A stretch of DNA of 64,000 bases from Gigaspora rosea (taxonomy: Eukaryota; Glomeromycota; Glomeromycetes; Diversisporales; Gigasporaceae). Both the position numbers and the translations under genes were made by a program. The notes under the pieces are model-generated. The model made no database searches, had not been told where the DNA came from, and was given only the letters and a program-made list of their open reading frames with translations. Location: assembly GCA_003550325.1 (NCBI GenBank), contig QKWP01000584.1:116092-180091 (forward strand), in the 5' to 3' direction. Positions 45,413 through 56,948 of the stretch are shown here, one piece after another; positions within the stretch are counted from its first letter, which is position 1; each line of letters begins with the position of its first letter.

Positions 45413-46834
45413 TTATGATGTCTTAAAGAAAGGTAATAATGGTTTTAATAATGGTTTTAATAAGCCCTGAGGCCTGTGGCCACCAAAACAGAATTTATAA
45501 ATTACCAAAAGAAAAGAAGTTGAACCACCAAGTCCAGATAGGAAGGCAACAACAGTGGTAGAGCTCACTTTGCTAAATTTAGATTAATATGTAGTTAATT
45601 TAACTAAACAAGATTAATATTATTAGTAATATATTAAAAAAATATAAAACTTACTTTACTTGCTTGAATGTGGTCAAAATTGATGACATGCTTTGAATTT
45701 GTAAAGTAGCATACAGTCTAGAGCTACTAGAACCATTCAGAAATATAGAATTGTTCAGTTGCCCAGAAAACACTAATGGTAAATTGTGACAAGAAAATTA
45801 TAAATATCAATATAAAAAAGCAAACTTTTGTAAAAGAATTATTTAATGATGCTAGCTTACTCATTTTAGATGAATATCCAAAATAATGAACCAGATGTTC
45901 GGAAGCGTCTTTGTAAATAATATCTTCAGCCGAACCATTTTCTAAAGAAATATCAAGATTTTGAAATTCAATGCGTTCTAAAAGCACAGTATGTATCTGC
46001 ATAATTGTATTATATAAATAAATAATAAATAATAAGAAAAAGAGATAAAAATCAACACTATGAAGATTAAAATTTTTATTACTTGAAATGGTGAAAGAAA
46101 ATAATAATTTTGAAGTGTGATTGATGACATTTTGTCTAAAGGGTTGCTGGATTTTAAGAGTTGAAGATCATCACTGTATAGTTGCTTAACTAAATCCGGA
46201 TCAATTAGTATTATGTTTGGATATAGATTTGAATCATCGTTTTGAGAACTAATTGAATTATCTGTGTAGATTCGAAATTCAAGCCAATGCGGAAAATCTG
46301 GAAGCAAGTTTTCGTCGGAATAAAAGAAGTAATTTCCTACTGATGTTATCTTATCATCACAAGATGAAAGCGCTGTATTATCTAGACGAATATTTTTGAT
46401 ATAAAAATTATACTGTTATAGAAAAAAAGGTCATATAATAACAGAATACATACTTATACATTGAATATTAGTGATGTTAAAATTAGCGCCGTACGAAATA
46501 AATAAGATACCTATATAACAAAAAGCAAGATAATATTTTTCTGATAAATTGCCATTATGAATTACCATTATGAGTTCCTTAAAAAAAACTTACTGGGAAC
46601 AGGTACATTCTTAATAGATCTTGAAATTTCTTCATGCGAGGGACCAGAAAAACTTATGATGTAGTAAATTATGTAGGCTGTAATTGAGGAATATATAATA
46701 AGCTGACAAAGCCTTCTGAATCTACTGAAATATAATTTTTCGCTTCTGTCAGTTTCAAACCAAAATAAACAACAAGACCCATATAATGTATCGGGATCAG
46801 TGTTGCTTTTGGGGAGTTTTTTTTCCTCATTCAT
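45413..46834 (-). CDS. Multi-exon membrane protein (unnamed family)
   Basis: Read on the minus strand. Exon 1, 46834-46594: NEEKKLPKSNTDPDTLYGSC then FETDRSEKLYFSRFRR and a membrane helix IYSSITAYIIYYIISFSG. Donor A|GTAAGT, acceptor at 46510. A short exon 46510-46454 follows. Exon 46412-46083 encodes a polar luminal-looking part (SCDDKITSVGNYFFYSDENL, FPHWLEFRIYTDNS). An 86-base GT-AG intron leads to exon 45996 onward (HTVLLERIEFQNLDISLENG). Likely last exons hold SSRLYATLQIQSMSS and a second helix VVAFLSGLGGSTSFLLVIYK, ending near 45413. This two-helix layout with a large loop resembles unnamed membrane proteins of these fungi. The phase between the second and third exons does not fit and that intron would be only about 40 bases, so either a boundary is misplaced or the gene is damaged. 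Function unknown. Confidence 0.55.
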
Positions 46835-47339
46835 TCTTGATAAAATTATATAATACGTATACAAACGTTAAGAAAAGTTTGAAAATATCTAGTTAGAGAA
46901 AGAATTATCTCAAAAGGACGTGAAAACGTATTGCATTTATATAATAAAATCGAAATCATTGTAAAAAGTTGCAACAAACATTGATTCAAATTATCTCCGG
47001 GAATTGAATTAAAAAATTTTCGTTGCTACACTTGAATCATCAATCTTCATTTAATGTTGATTATATGGGGAGCGATCAATTAAAACATAGAATTTTTGAT
47101 TGCAAATCAGAAATTGTCCTAACCTAATTTTTTTCCTTTTTTTTGGCAAAAAGAGTTATCACACTGCTCTAAATTATTCTAACACGGATCTACTAATATA
47201 TTTCTTGATATTAATTACACCTGATCTTGTGTTTTGACTGTGGCGTGCCACAATACAATTTTTTTAAACTCAAAATATACTTTTGATACCAGTATTTAGC
47301 TTTATTTAGATTTCTTATTGTTCCAATTCCATTGCTATA
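46835..47339. other. Upstream region of the membrane-protein gene
   Basis: About 500 bases before the start, AT-rich, no frame. A promoter is expected here but no TATA or other element stands out. Confidence 0.4.
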
Positions 47340-47520
47340 ACGGATTTATTCCATTGGCGTTCCCCATTTCATCTAATCTTTGATAATAAGTGAATGCTTT
47401 ATTTTCTTCCTTTTTAACCCAAATTCCTGGGTAATAACAGATACCAAGCGCAAATGTTCCCTATTTCTGCAGATTTTGATAATAAATGAATGCCTTATGC
47501 ACATTTTTTTCTACCCAATT
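47340..47520 (+). repeat. TTTGATAATAAATGAATG repeat, second cluster
   Basis: Two units about 100 bp apart, with GCGTTCCCCATTTC and TGTTCCCTATTTCTGCAGA leading into TTTGATAATAAGTGAATG or TTTGATAATAAATGAATG, then TTTTTAACCC or TTTTTCTACCC. Same orientation as at 44475-44705. Confidence 0.75.
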
Positions 47521-48044
47521 GTTCGGTCAATTCTGTAAGATATATTTGAATAATGGGACAGCCGCAGCGCGTCACAACTCCCATTGTAAATTTTCATTAA
47601 TCAATAAATTGATATCGATCAGAGCAAGAATAAATAGTCATGACAATTCATAAGACTTTCGTCTGATTGGCTGATGCAAGTCAATTGCCCTGGTAACTTA
47701 GTTATGCGGTTTGAGACCGTAACATTTCACAGACAAAAAATCATTATAAAAGTCATTTCTAGTTTTGAAAAAACTTCTATTTTCAATATGAAAAAAATAA
47801 TTAAAATATTCAGTAACTTCAAGAACTTCATTTAGAAGTGCACAAAGTGCTATTTTTTCACACAGTTTAAGGTAAATTTCAGTAACATGCCAAAAATTTT
47901 ATTAAAATTCTCAAATATATAAATAGACTAAAATTAATCATATATCTAACACATCATTTATTAAACCCATAAAAACCCACAATATTTATCCAAAAAAATA
48001 AGTAATAAATTATAAGAATGAACAAATATAATTATTATTTTATA
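47521..48044. other. Intergenic, downstream of the 243-aa gene
   Basis: AT-rich with a slightly GC-richer patch at 47555-47730. No frame or repeat recognised. Confidence 0.4.
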
Positions 48045-48776
48045 CTAATTATAATTCGTAGTATTAGCAGGAGCATTATTATCAGGAATATAATTAACAG
48101 GGATATTATTAATAACTGTCATCTCATTAGAAAAATAAGGATCAGGTGCAATATTTACACGGACGGTATTAGCGGTAAGATCAGATAGAGCATCATTAAT
48201 TTCAAGAATTATTAATGCATTATCAGTAAATAGTGCAGCAAGTCTAAGTCTAATACCACAACCAAGCTTTAGCACATTTATATGACCATTTCCGAAAGCT
48301 CTCCCATCCGTATTACTAACATAATTTTTGTAAGACGTGACCCACCAGAATTTCCAATTGACAGTTGGATTTTCTTTTTCATTATATCTTGCAAATAGAT
48401 CATTTAAAAGATTGGTAAATGCTATTGCGCGTACTGCTGCATTTTTTTCGATCATATATTTGGCAAAAAAGTATCCAAAAGAAGATAAAATGAAACCTAT
48501 AATCCAACCAAATACTGGTACAATTATATATAGGATTGTTACTAAAAGAGCGGTAGTTACCGAAGAGATGGAATATAATAGATGTTTTGTTTTTCGGGTC
48601 ATTAGTTCAACACCTTTAACATGATTATTGATTTGATCAAGTCTTGCAGCAAACTCTTCTTGAGACAAAAAACCGTGAAGGTCAAGGCACCAGTCCGCTC
48701 TGAATGAATGACCAGGTTGACAAACGCAACAACATTCCGATGAATGCAGAAAAAGGGGAATTAGGACTCTTTTCAT
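48045..48776 (-). CDS. Two-helix membrane protein, 243 aa, intact
   Basis: The longest intact frame in the window, ATG at 48776, no intron needed. N-terminus has CCCVCQPGHSFRADWCLDLHG, then GFLSQEEFAARLDQINNHV. Two adjacent membrane helices cover residues about 66-110 (LLYSISSVTTALLVTILYII and GWIIGFILSSFGYFFAKYMI). The C-terminal half is soluble, with LLNDLFARYNEKENPTVNWK and LRLAALFTDNALIILEIN, and ends in an Asn/Pro-rich tail. The pattern of an N-terminal EEF...IN motif, a hydrophobic hairpin and a C-terminal LEI-type strand loosely recalls the ERF4/GOLGA7 palmitoyltransferase-partner domain, but this is a weak similarity judged by eye. An uncharacterised fungal membrane protein is the safe call. 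No signal of damage. Confidence 0.8.
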   Translation of the reverse strand: MKRVLIPLFLHSSECCCVCQPGHSFRADWCLDLHGFLSQEEFAARLDQINNHVKGVELMTRKTKHLLYSISSVTTALLVTILYIIVPVFGWIIGFILSSFGYFFAKYMIEKNAAVRAIAFTNLLNDLFARYNEKENPTVNWKFWWVTSYKNYVSNTDGRAFGNGHINVLKLGCGIRLRLAALFTDNALIILEINDALSDLTANTVRVNIAPDPYFSNEMTVINNIPVNYIPDNNAPANTTNYN

Positions 48777-49237
48777 AGTGCTGCAAGAAAAATTATATAG
48801 CTTGATGAAACATTAAAAAGCTTTAAAGTTCTAGTAATTTAAAGTATAGAATTAGGTTATTTAAAAATTTTTGATTATTAGTAAATAATCTAATTCTTAA
48901 AAGTCGGAATTTAGAATTTCATCTAAGCAAAAGTTTTTGGCATTAAAACTGCATATATATAAATCTTCTTATCCTAGACCAAAGCTAACCCTAACTTTAA
49001 CTCTAATTAAATTTTATTTTTTAATAAGTAGCTGCGCGACATGTTGTGCTAAATCAGGACCAGATTTGCTTAGTATCAGGACCAGATTTGCTTAGTAGAA
49101 ATTAAAAGATGTACTTTAGTATTTATATGAAACTTCAGGGGTTAAAACTTTAATTGTCATACACTAAATATATTAAAAATTTTTGATACTTAATAAATTA
49201 TTAAAAGTGACAATTGACATTATATTTTTAACTCATA
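48777..49237. other. Promoter-side intergenic region
   Basis: Upstream of the 243-aa gene. It holds a tandem copy of ATCAGGACCAGATTTGCTTA at 49053 and 49075. No other element recognised. Confidence 0.5.
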
Positions 49238-49689
49238 TACTGTCTTCCTCCTCTATAATCACCTCCTCTATAATCACAAATCCTATATATTCACACAAAT
49301 TTTTGAATCAAAAAATTTTTATATAAAAATACCTTTATATAATCTCAAATAGAGTATAATCACTATCACACAATATAATAAAATTAAATATATTTATCAT
49401 ATATATATATTAACCCTCTATAAAATCACATGCAAAAATAATATATATAAGTATCAAAGACTACGTTTTTATCACCATAATTTGAAATCCACTGATAATC
49501 GCATTTGGAAAGTGGAATTGCAGATTTCATTCTATTCTAACCCGATCTACAAGTACTTCTCAACTTTATCCTGTTCTATTATAATTACCTAAACTTGCTA
49601 ATGACCATTACAAAATTCATTATGTGTCACAAATTAGGCCCTCAAAAATTCACTAAAGATAATGTCACAGCAACAGCATCCAATCAATC

Positions 49690-49940
49690 AATTATAGCTG
49701 ATTTGAAAATTAGTGGGACACGTAATGGATTTTGTGATAATCATCCAAATTTCAAATAATGATTTTTCGGTAAAAACAATATAGTTTTCGATAATACGAT
49801 ATATTATCGCGGGTATGTTTTGTACTAGCTGAAAGTATATTATTGAAAACTACTTTTATTATCGACCGAAATTTGCTGATGATCATCACAAAATTTATCA
49901 CGTGTCCTACTAATTTTTAAATCAGCTGTAAACAATCGAT
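49690..49940. mobile_element. Foldback MITE of the TCAGCTGT family
   Basis: AGCTGATTTGAAAATTAGTG near the left end pairs with TACTAATTTTTAAATCAGCT near the right end. TTTTGTGATAATCATC pairs with GATGATCATCACAAAA. Related to 858-1036 and 52325-52530. Confidence 0.75.
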
Positions 49941-50089
49941 TATTTGCTGCATCAGCTGTGATCGTTAGTGAGCTTTGAGGTGGCTACTCTGGCAAGCTCG
50001 TAGATATCGGGTACATTAAATTTTATAAGTAATCAGGTTTTAAATGATCTAAATATTAGAATTTTCCTCAATAGCATTTTCGATATAGT

Positions 50090-50310
50090 GTTCCAAATCG
50101 TTAATTGAAAAGCCAACTAGTTGGCAACTTTTCAACTATTCGATTTAAAAAAAAATTTAAACAACTAATCGATTTACTATCAACTGGTTCGATTACAATT
50201 AATCGTTAGTTATCAACTAGTTATCAACTAACTATGATTTTATATTAATCGACTAAACAACGATTACTATTAATAGTAATAACATAACAGAAATCGCAAC
50301 CATTGATTGG
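50090..50310. repeat. TCAACTAGTT-rich irregular repeats
   Basis: Variants of CAACTAGTTGG, ATCAACTAGTTATCAACTA and ATTAATCG are repeated in both orientations. Perhaps the ends of a small old element. Non-coding. Confidence 0.45.
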
Positions 50311-50962
50311 TAACTAATAGTACTTCTCTGTATGTGGTGTGCATTTTTATTTCAATTTTGCCAGTTTTCAATCTATTTTACACCAACTGGGTATCAGTAC
50401 TTTATAGTTGTTATTTTTCAATTTTCCTGATTGAAAATGACTCAGCGATTCTTGACGTAACAGATTATTAATAATAAGATGTAATTCATATATTTAATAA
50501 TTTCAGTTCTTTTAGTATCACATGTTTTATTTTTTCTATTATACTTGAATTGTTCCTTTTTATTTTATATATTATATTTGAATCGACCTTTTTTAAATCA
50601 TTGCTAAATGTTAACCCGTTATTAAATAATTAGATTTAACCATTTTTAATCAATTTTACAATATATAATTTATTATTGTAGAGCTTGGATTCATTATCCG
50701 TTTTTATATTAAATTTAACGGATATCCAACTGATTTTACTATTAAATTTAGTATCCAAATGAAAAGTTCTATATTGTAGTGATGGGTAATTTACGGATTT
50801 ATTCAATATTTTGTGAGATATAGATGAACAATCTACGTCTTTTTCAAAATTCCATTATATAATAGCGAAATATAAAATAGTATCGAATGAATATGACAAT
50901 CATGTGAGTTTTAGCCAATCGGATCCGGTGTATGTGAAAATCAAAATAGTCGAACCAAGCAA

Positions 50963-51215
50963 CCATTCTAACAGCTTTTTATGATTAGTTTTAATCATTC
51001 TAACAGCTAATTATGGTTAGCGTTAAATCATCATTCTAACAACTTTTGATGATCAGTGCTAAATAATTCTTTCTAGAAGTTCTTTATGATTAGTGTTAAA
51101 AAATAATCATTCTATCAGCTCTTTATAGTTAGTGATAAATAATCATTCTAAATTCTTTTATGGTTGTCATCCTAACGGCTCTTTATTTTGTGTTATAAAA
51201 CCATTCTAACAAGCA
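50963..51215 (+). repeat. Short tandem repeat CATTCTAACAGC
   Basis: About seven units of 30-50 bp with CATTCTAACAGCT, TTTATGATTAGTG and TTAAATAAT, at about 50963, 50996, 51032, 51108, 51143 and 51202. Inside the TA-flanked element. Confidence 0.75.
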
Positions 51216-51772
51216 CTTTAGGATAAGCTTTTGGTGTTTGGATTAGGATGGTTTGAGATATGTCTCATGATTCGTGGGACATTTGATCAAATATTAGATA
51301 CTTTCATCAACAAAAGGCGATATTTAATTGATAGATGTGCTATAATGAGCTTCTAAATATGTATTTTCAAATTTTTCATATCGAGGTTTAATATGTAAAT
51401 TATTTTGATTGAAGTATAAGTTACAGCATTAACGTTTATTTAAACTCAAAACCTAAACATAAGGCTCCAGCCATATAAAATGTCGCCTTTTTATTACTAG
51501 CTATTTAAGTTGGTCTAATGCCCATATCAGGTTAATTTGAAATAATACTGTAATAGATTTTCCCTAAACGGTACTCAAGAAATAAACTTAACATTGAAAG
51601 CCTGATTACAGGTTTTTTATTGAACGCACTTATATTTACTTCTATATAATCACATAATACAAATCACAGTATTAGATGTGATTCTATAGGGTAATTACTA
51701 TATAATCGCACCTCTTTATAATCTCCATTTTTGACACAACAAACCGCGTGATTATAGAGGAGGAAGACAGTA

Positions 51773-52324
51773 CTTCTAACAATAAATGAGATGATGATCA
51801 CATGAAGCTCGTATAAAATTTGAGAGCTACAAAGTGAAAGCCTGGAATTTCGTTTCCACTTTCTGATCTGACTCCTGACGAATTTAAATTAAAAAAAAAT
51901 TAAGCATATCATAAATTATATGGTATGTTAAATAACATTTTTCGGGGTTTGATCTGTAAATGCCATAATATTTCACTGACATCTCGTAGATATAATATTT
52001 CACTGACACCTCGTAGATATAATATTTCACCAACATCAATTCATCGACATGCTTATTTTATAGGCATTTAAATCACCAGCAATTATTCGCCGACTAATTC
52101 ATTTTACCAACACATTTATTTTAACGACATTTAATTCATTGCAAATCGGCCTAGATTATACTATCATCTAACCCTAACACTAAACCTAACCTAGGTAAAC
52201 ATATAATGTGATTATTATAGGTTCCTAGTCCTTCAAACTATCCGAATCAACTTATCAGAATTAATTGTCGATGAATTAAGTGTCGGTGAAATAAATGTCG
52301 TAAAATGAACACGTTGGTGAATTG
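51773..52324. repeat. Small repeats before the composite element
   Basis: Tandem units AATATTTCACTGACATCTCG plus TAGATAT at 51969, 51997 and 52020 (period about 28). Then words such as CCAACA, ATTCATCGACAT and TTTATTTTA that recur inverted on the right (TGTCGATGAATT at about 52267, GTCGGTGAAATAAATGTCG at about 52282). This suggests an old inverted-repeat element from about 51965 to 52330. A CTAACCCTAACACTAAACC stretch sits at 52169. Confidence 0.5.
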
Positions 52325-54416
52325 TTGGTAATTTACAGTTGATTTGAAAAATTTGTGAAATACATGATGAATTTTGTGACGATCATCTGCAAATTTCGCT
52401 AATTCTTTTCGGCCGAAAATTTTATTATCGAAAAGCTACGCTGTTATTACCGAAAAATAATTATCGAAATTTGGATAATCATAAAATTCATCATGTGTCC
52501 CACTAATTTTCAAATCAGCTGTAGATATCAGTGAAGTGTTATGTCTACGAAGTGTATGTTATGGTTCAGATAATTTATAACGATATGGCTTAATAAAAAT
52601 ACAATACGCTCAGTATCATAGTTTGTTAATCATAATTGTTCAGAGCATAACAGAGGACATTTAAGGTTTAGTCATGGTAATACTAAAGTTACTTTATTGA
52701 TGCGTTAAAAGTTACTATTTTGCTACGCAATTAAGAAATATTTCAGAAACGTAATTTTGAATTTTCATGTCTATGCCTTAGATTCGAATATTAGTGTAAC
52801 AATAATATTCACGCGTTTGACATGTAATACATGATGATCGCTCTGGACTTACAACAATTTTTAAACTGTTCCTTACTAATAAGACAATATATTGTTGAAA
52901 GGAACCAATAAACTTAAAGGACTTTGAATTGCTGCAATACGTTTTATTAATGCATTAATAAATTAACACACTTCCGTGAATAGAGCAATTGGCAAAATTC
53001 AGATTTGCAATGTTAATTGGCGAAACCACTCGATCAAAGATAATAGCTATTTTATAGTACTGTAACGAACCTTTTTTTTTTAATTAATAACATAGTCTAA
53101 AGTTTAATCGAAAGATAATCTTTGAAAAGCAAGTCTTTTTAATTATTAGACGTGTATAGGCACTGAAATTATCCATACGAAAAATTAATCAGTTTAAATA
53201 TTCAAGTTTCTGAGATAAAGCAATTTGTACAAACTTCTTTTGTACAAACTTCTTACTTAGAATATTACCAAATTATGGTCTTCGAAAACAGCGTACTCAT
53301 TTTTTTATTATATAAATCAGGGCAACATTAAATCTAAATCTGTCCAAACTCAGCTGTCGGAGAAATGTTATTCCAACGTATAACTAAATCGATAGAATAC
53401 ACGAATCCAGCATAGCAATACCGGTTTATCACCTAAAACTTATTATAACTGTATAATGATTATAAAAAGCATACATTCGGTTAGCTCGAATTTAAAAAGA
53501 CAATGCACCAATAAAATAACATTTCTTAAATGATCATCAATCGGAATAAAAGCCTGTGTGACTTACAAATTTAGAATACGCATATTGTAGACAAAGAACG
53601 CTCTTAAAGCAAAATGAATTAGATGGAGATTGTAAATTGCCTGTCGGATTCAGTCCCGGTACATTTCACTTGCTAACTGGTTAAAGAATTAGTTTATGCC
53701 CTGTTAGAAACTGATTAACTCATAAAAAAAAAGCACCTACTTATTTCGAGTTAAAACTTAGCAATAGGAATACATATTAATTCTCAAGCAAGAAATGCCA
53801 ATTTTATTATATCAATTTAAAAAAGTATTATTCATGAATCTCAAGTTATCTAAAATGTCAAAAATGACAATATTCATATTATTGTCCGGAGACATTTCCT
53901 GATTCCTAGTATAGTTACGTACCTGATCTAGTATTTGAACCGGTTCTGACTAATCTACAAAATGTCCAGTCCGAACTTGATAATCGTGAACCTCTAGAAT
54001 TCGCCAATCAAGATAAAAATATGTACGTACAATTTGTAAATTTAGAAAACACTCTAACAATCTCAAATATAGGGATAGGGCTATGTGATTCATTATCATA
54101 AATTTCACGTTTCAGCCCCATTTAATGCATCATCAAATTATATTTAAGATTTTGCGGACGCACATCACTTAACTTACCATAGTAATTTAAGTAACTGCGC
54201 GCTAAAACCAGGAATGTAGATAACAATAATGATTTTGTAATCGTATATGCTAGTTCTTTAGTATTTTTAAACCTTTTAATTAGATATAAATCCAAGGAAA
54301 TAAAAAAAATTTTTTTATGTACGTTATTGTAAAACAGAAAAATTTCACACTACAGCTTTGTTTAAGTTTGCTTCAGGAAAAAAGCTAAGTACTTTAGGAA
54401 TTATAGTAATTATAAT
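52325..54416 (+). repeat. Long non-coding direct repeat, copy B
   Basis: Second copy of the 2-kb repeat at 858-2912, same order and orientation, with scattered substitutions and indels (for example an added ATTATCGAAATTT near 52471 and a local duplication TTTGTACAAACTTC near 53225). It starts in a TCAGCTGT-family foldback (52325-52530). No coding sequence. It continues directly into copy D. Confidence 0.88.
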
Positions 54417-55451
54417 AATTAAATATTTTAGTTATTATGCATCTCTTCTTAATTATCATAATAAAAATTTGAAAGTGGCATCAAATGCCAGAACTTTTGC
54501 GCTACTGGCTTTAAGTCTTAATTATTAGAAGTAGGATTCCACATAAGCCATTGTTAAGCTGGTTATTTCGAGCCCAGGTCTATCCGAGCAAAATAGAAAA
54601 ATCCAGCCAATATTTGATTGGATAAATCTTCATGCCAAGAATTATGACATTGATCTGAATTTTTAAGAGCGGATCAGTACAAAAGTTCATATTAGTACAG
54701 ATGCTTCGTGAATATCCCACCCAATACGAAAACCTATTTTAGGATTAGCATATGATAATTTTTATGGTGGGAATGCAAGTAATAGTTATATTATAGCCGA
54801 TTTTAATAAAGAAATCATATATATTGGCTGTATAGAAGCCAGAAGTCTATTGTGCTTTCTCAGTAAATTAGTTGAGTTTGTGTGTCTTAGCGCTGGCGGT
54901 TGTTCTCCGCCTGCATAGCCATTAATATGAAAATGTGATATTGATATTCTACAGATAAATTACAAGTTTCCTTCGGGAGGGTGGGTTGAGTCACAAATTT
55001 GTTCTATCGCAGCTGAGTTAATGTAGGTCTTTGACTGCATTTCCTATGGTTTATCTTCCTTCTCATTGCCACATTCATTAAGGCCATTTGAAGTTAATTT
55101 TTTTTAGTTAACATCACTTTCCAGGACTCTCAGAAGAGGGGAAGGGGAGCAAATGATAACATTTAAAATGAGCAAATCAACATTGCACAACTCCAACTCT
55201 TAGTTTATTAATTGAAAAAACTAGTTTCCTAATCAATGGGAAGATGTTCATGATGCATTAATAAGAATTAAAGGAAATGTAAATTATGGTGATGACTTTT
55301 TTGTGGCAGCTCAAAATTTATTAATGGTATAAAATTTATTTCATTATTTTTTTTATTTATCAAGCTAGTAATATTTCTCTTTTTTGTTTCTTTTTCTCTT
55401 TTCTCATCTCTTATTTCATAATAAATGATATTTTTTAGTTTATTCTCACTA
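54414..55451 (+). repeat. Non-coding direct repeat, copy D
   Basis: Matches 20991-22070 with small deletions near 54464 and 54648 and a T/C-rich insertion near 55370-55425. It joins copy B with an overlap of a few bases (TAATTATAATAATTAAATA). B plus D make about 3.1 kb without genes. Confidence 0.88.
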
Positions 55452-56150
55452 CAGCCTGATGATTTGCCAAATATGGATAGTGTTGATCACATCTTTTATA
55501 GTATAAAAACATCAATTAGACATTTTAGTCACATGTCAATTAGCCAATCAGATTATGTCCTTTAATTTTAAAAATTTGAGAATTCGTAGTAATGTACAAT
55601 GAAAATATTTAGTAAAAAAAAATTCTTTAAACTTTTCAAATTTTTAAAATAAATAAAACACAGCACAATGCAACTTTATTTAATGTACTAAGATTGATTT
55701 ACTTAGTACAAAATTTCACTATAGTTATTTTATTGCAAAAAAACAAATATGAAGATATCTTGCCAATAACTGATCTGAATTAAGCAATTTTATACCATTT
55801 GATTCATCTCAATGTGACAAATTGAATAGTGTAAAGATCACCAAACTATAATCGATAGAACCTGAGATATTACTAATAATCCAAGGTTTAAATTTCTTAA
55901 AATTATTCTCAATAGTATCAAAGTGGACTTTTGATTTTTTTGGCCGGAACCTACAAGATATTCATGAAACTAATTATTTATAATGTAATATATTAAACAA
56001 ATTAAATAAAAATCAAGCCCAAGAAATAATTATGATAATTTTAATTTTCTTAATTGTAATTTTAAGCTCTTATTTACCTTTTTAAGAATGGTTTATAGGA
56101 GGGATTAAGTGGGATTAAATAATATAGGTGTTTAACACTATCTATTCGTA
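55452..56150. other. AT-rich gene-free stretch
   Basis: Around 55768-55870 lies TCTGAATTAAGCAATTTTATACC, then ATTTGATTCATCTCAATGTGAC, a relative of the motif at the centre of the palindrome at 27678-27790. No other element or frame recognised. Confidence 0.45.
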
Positions 56151-56152
56151 TA

Positions 56153-56946
56153 CAAGTTACTCTCGTTATAGTGAACTCTCAATATAGTGAATATTGGCTT
56201 ATAGTGAAGAATTTTTTTAGAACAAAACCAAGCATATTTAAAATTCACTCGATATAATGAAGTTATATAGCACACTCTTAATATAAGGTATAGTGAAGAT
56301 TTTTTTTGACCGGATATAACAAAATGTCACATGATATAGTGAAGATGATATCATGTAACATATATAGACCAATCATATGAAGTGATAAATTATTGTGTTT
56401 CATGCATAATGATACTATATAATATAAGAATTATAAAGAATTACAAGTACAAACTAATTTTGCAAATTTATTAAAAATCAATCCTAATAAATTTGTATAG
56501 TGAAATTTATAAATAAAAAAGTCAAAAGAAAATTAAATAATACATTTGAAATCAAAAGTATTAGATATAAAAAACATTTGCTGATTTTACTAAATCATTA
56601 AAAATTGATGTTATATTCAAATATTTCATAAGAATTATACAATATCTTTATGAGGTTAGTACATGTTAGAAATAGATGCATTTATAAAATATGCAAAAAC
56701 AATGCTGCATAGATTGCATAAGATGATATATAATTATAGAATAAAAATGTACTTATAGAAGATGCACTTGTGATAGATTGGCTGTATAAACTTTTAAGTA
56801 GTTTTAAATTTCTCTTGCTATAGTGAAGATTTATACAGTTAATATATAATCTTCACTATATCAAGAGACTCTTGATATAGTGAATCTCTCAATATAGTAA
56901 AGAAAATCTCTTAGCCCGATGACTTCACTATAATGAGAGTGACTTG
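56153..56946. mobile_element. TA-flanked MITE with TATAGTGAA arrays
   Basis: Ends CAAGTTACTCTCGTTATAGT and, in reverse complement, CAAGTCACTCTCATTATAGT (21 of 23 match), with TA at 56151-56152 and 56947-56948. CTCAATATAGTGAA and CTTATAGTGAAGA words are repeated in direct and inverted form through both ends (56170-56350 and 56815-56935). 794 bp, no transposase. Confidence 0.87.
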
Positions 56947-56948
56947 TA

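Larger units (their letters stand above)
49240..51770. mobile_element. 2.5-kb TA-flanked element with perfect inverted ends
   Basis: Both ends read CTGTCTTCCTCCTCTATAAT inward, with pairing perfect over 23 bases, flanked by TA at 49238-49239 and 51771-51772. Inside the ends, CTCTATAATCAC-type words repeat (49252, 49268, 49425, and near 51700). These features fit Tc1/mariner or pogo-like elements. No transposase frame in 2531 bp. It carries a foldback (49690-49940) and a short tandem repeat (50963-51215), so part of its length is later insertion. Confidence 0.88.
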
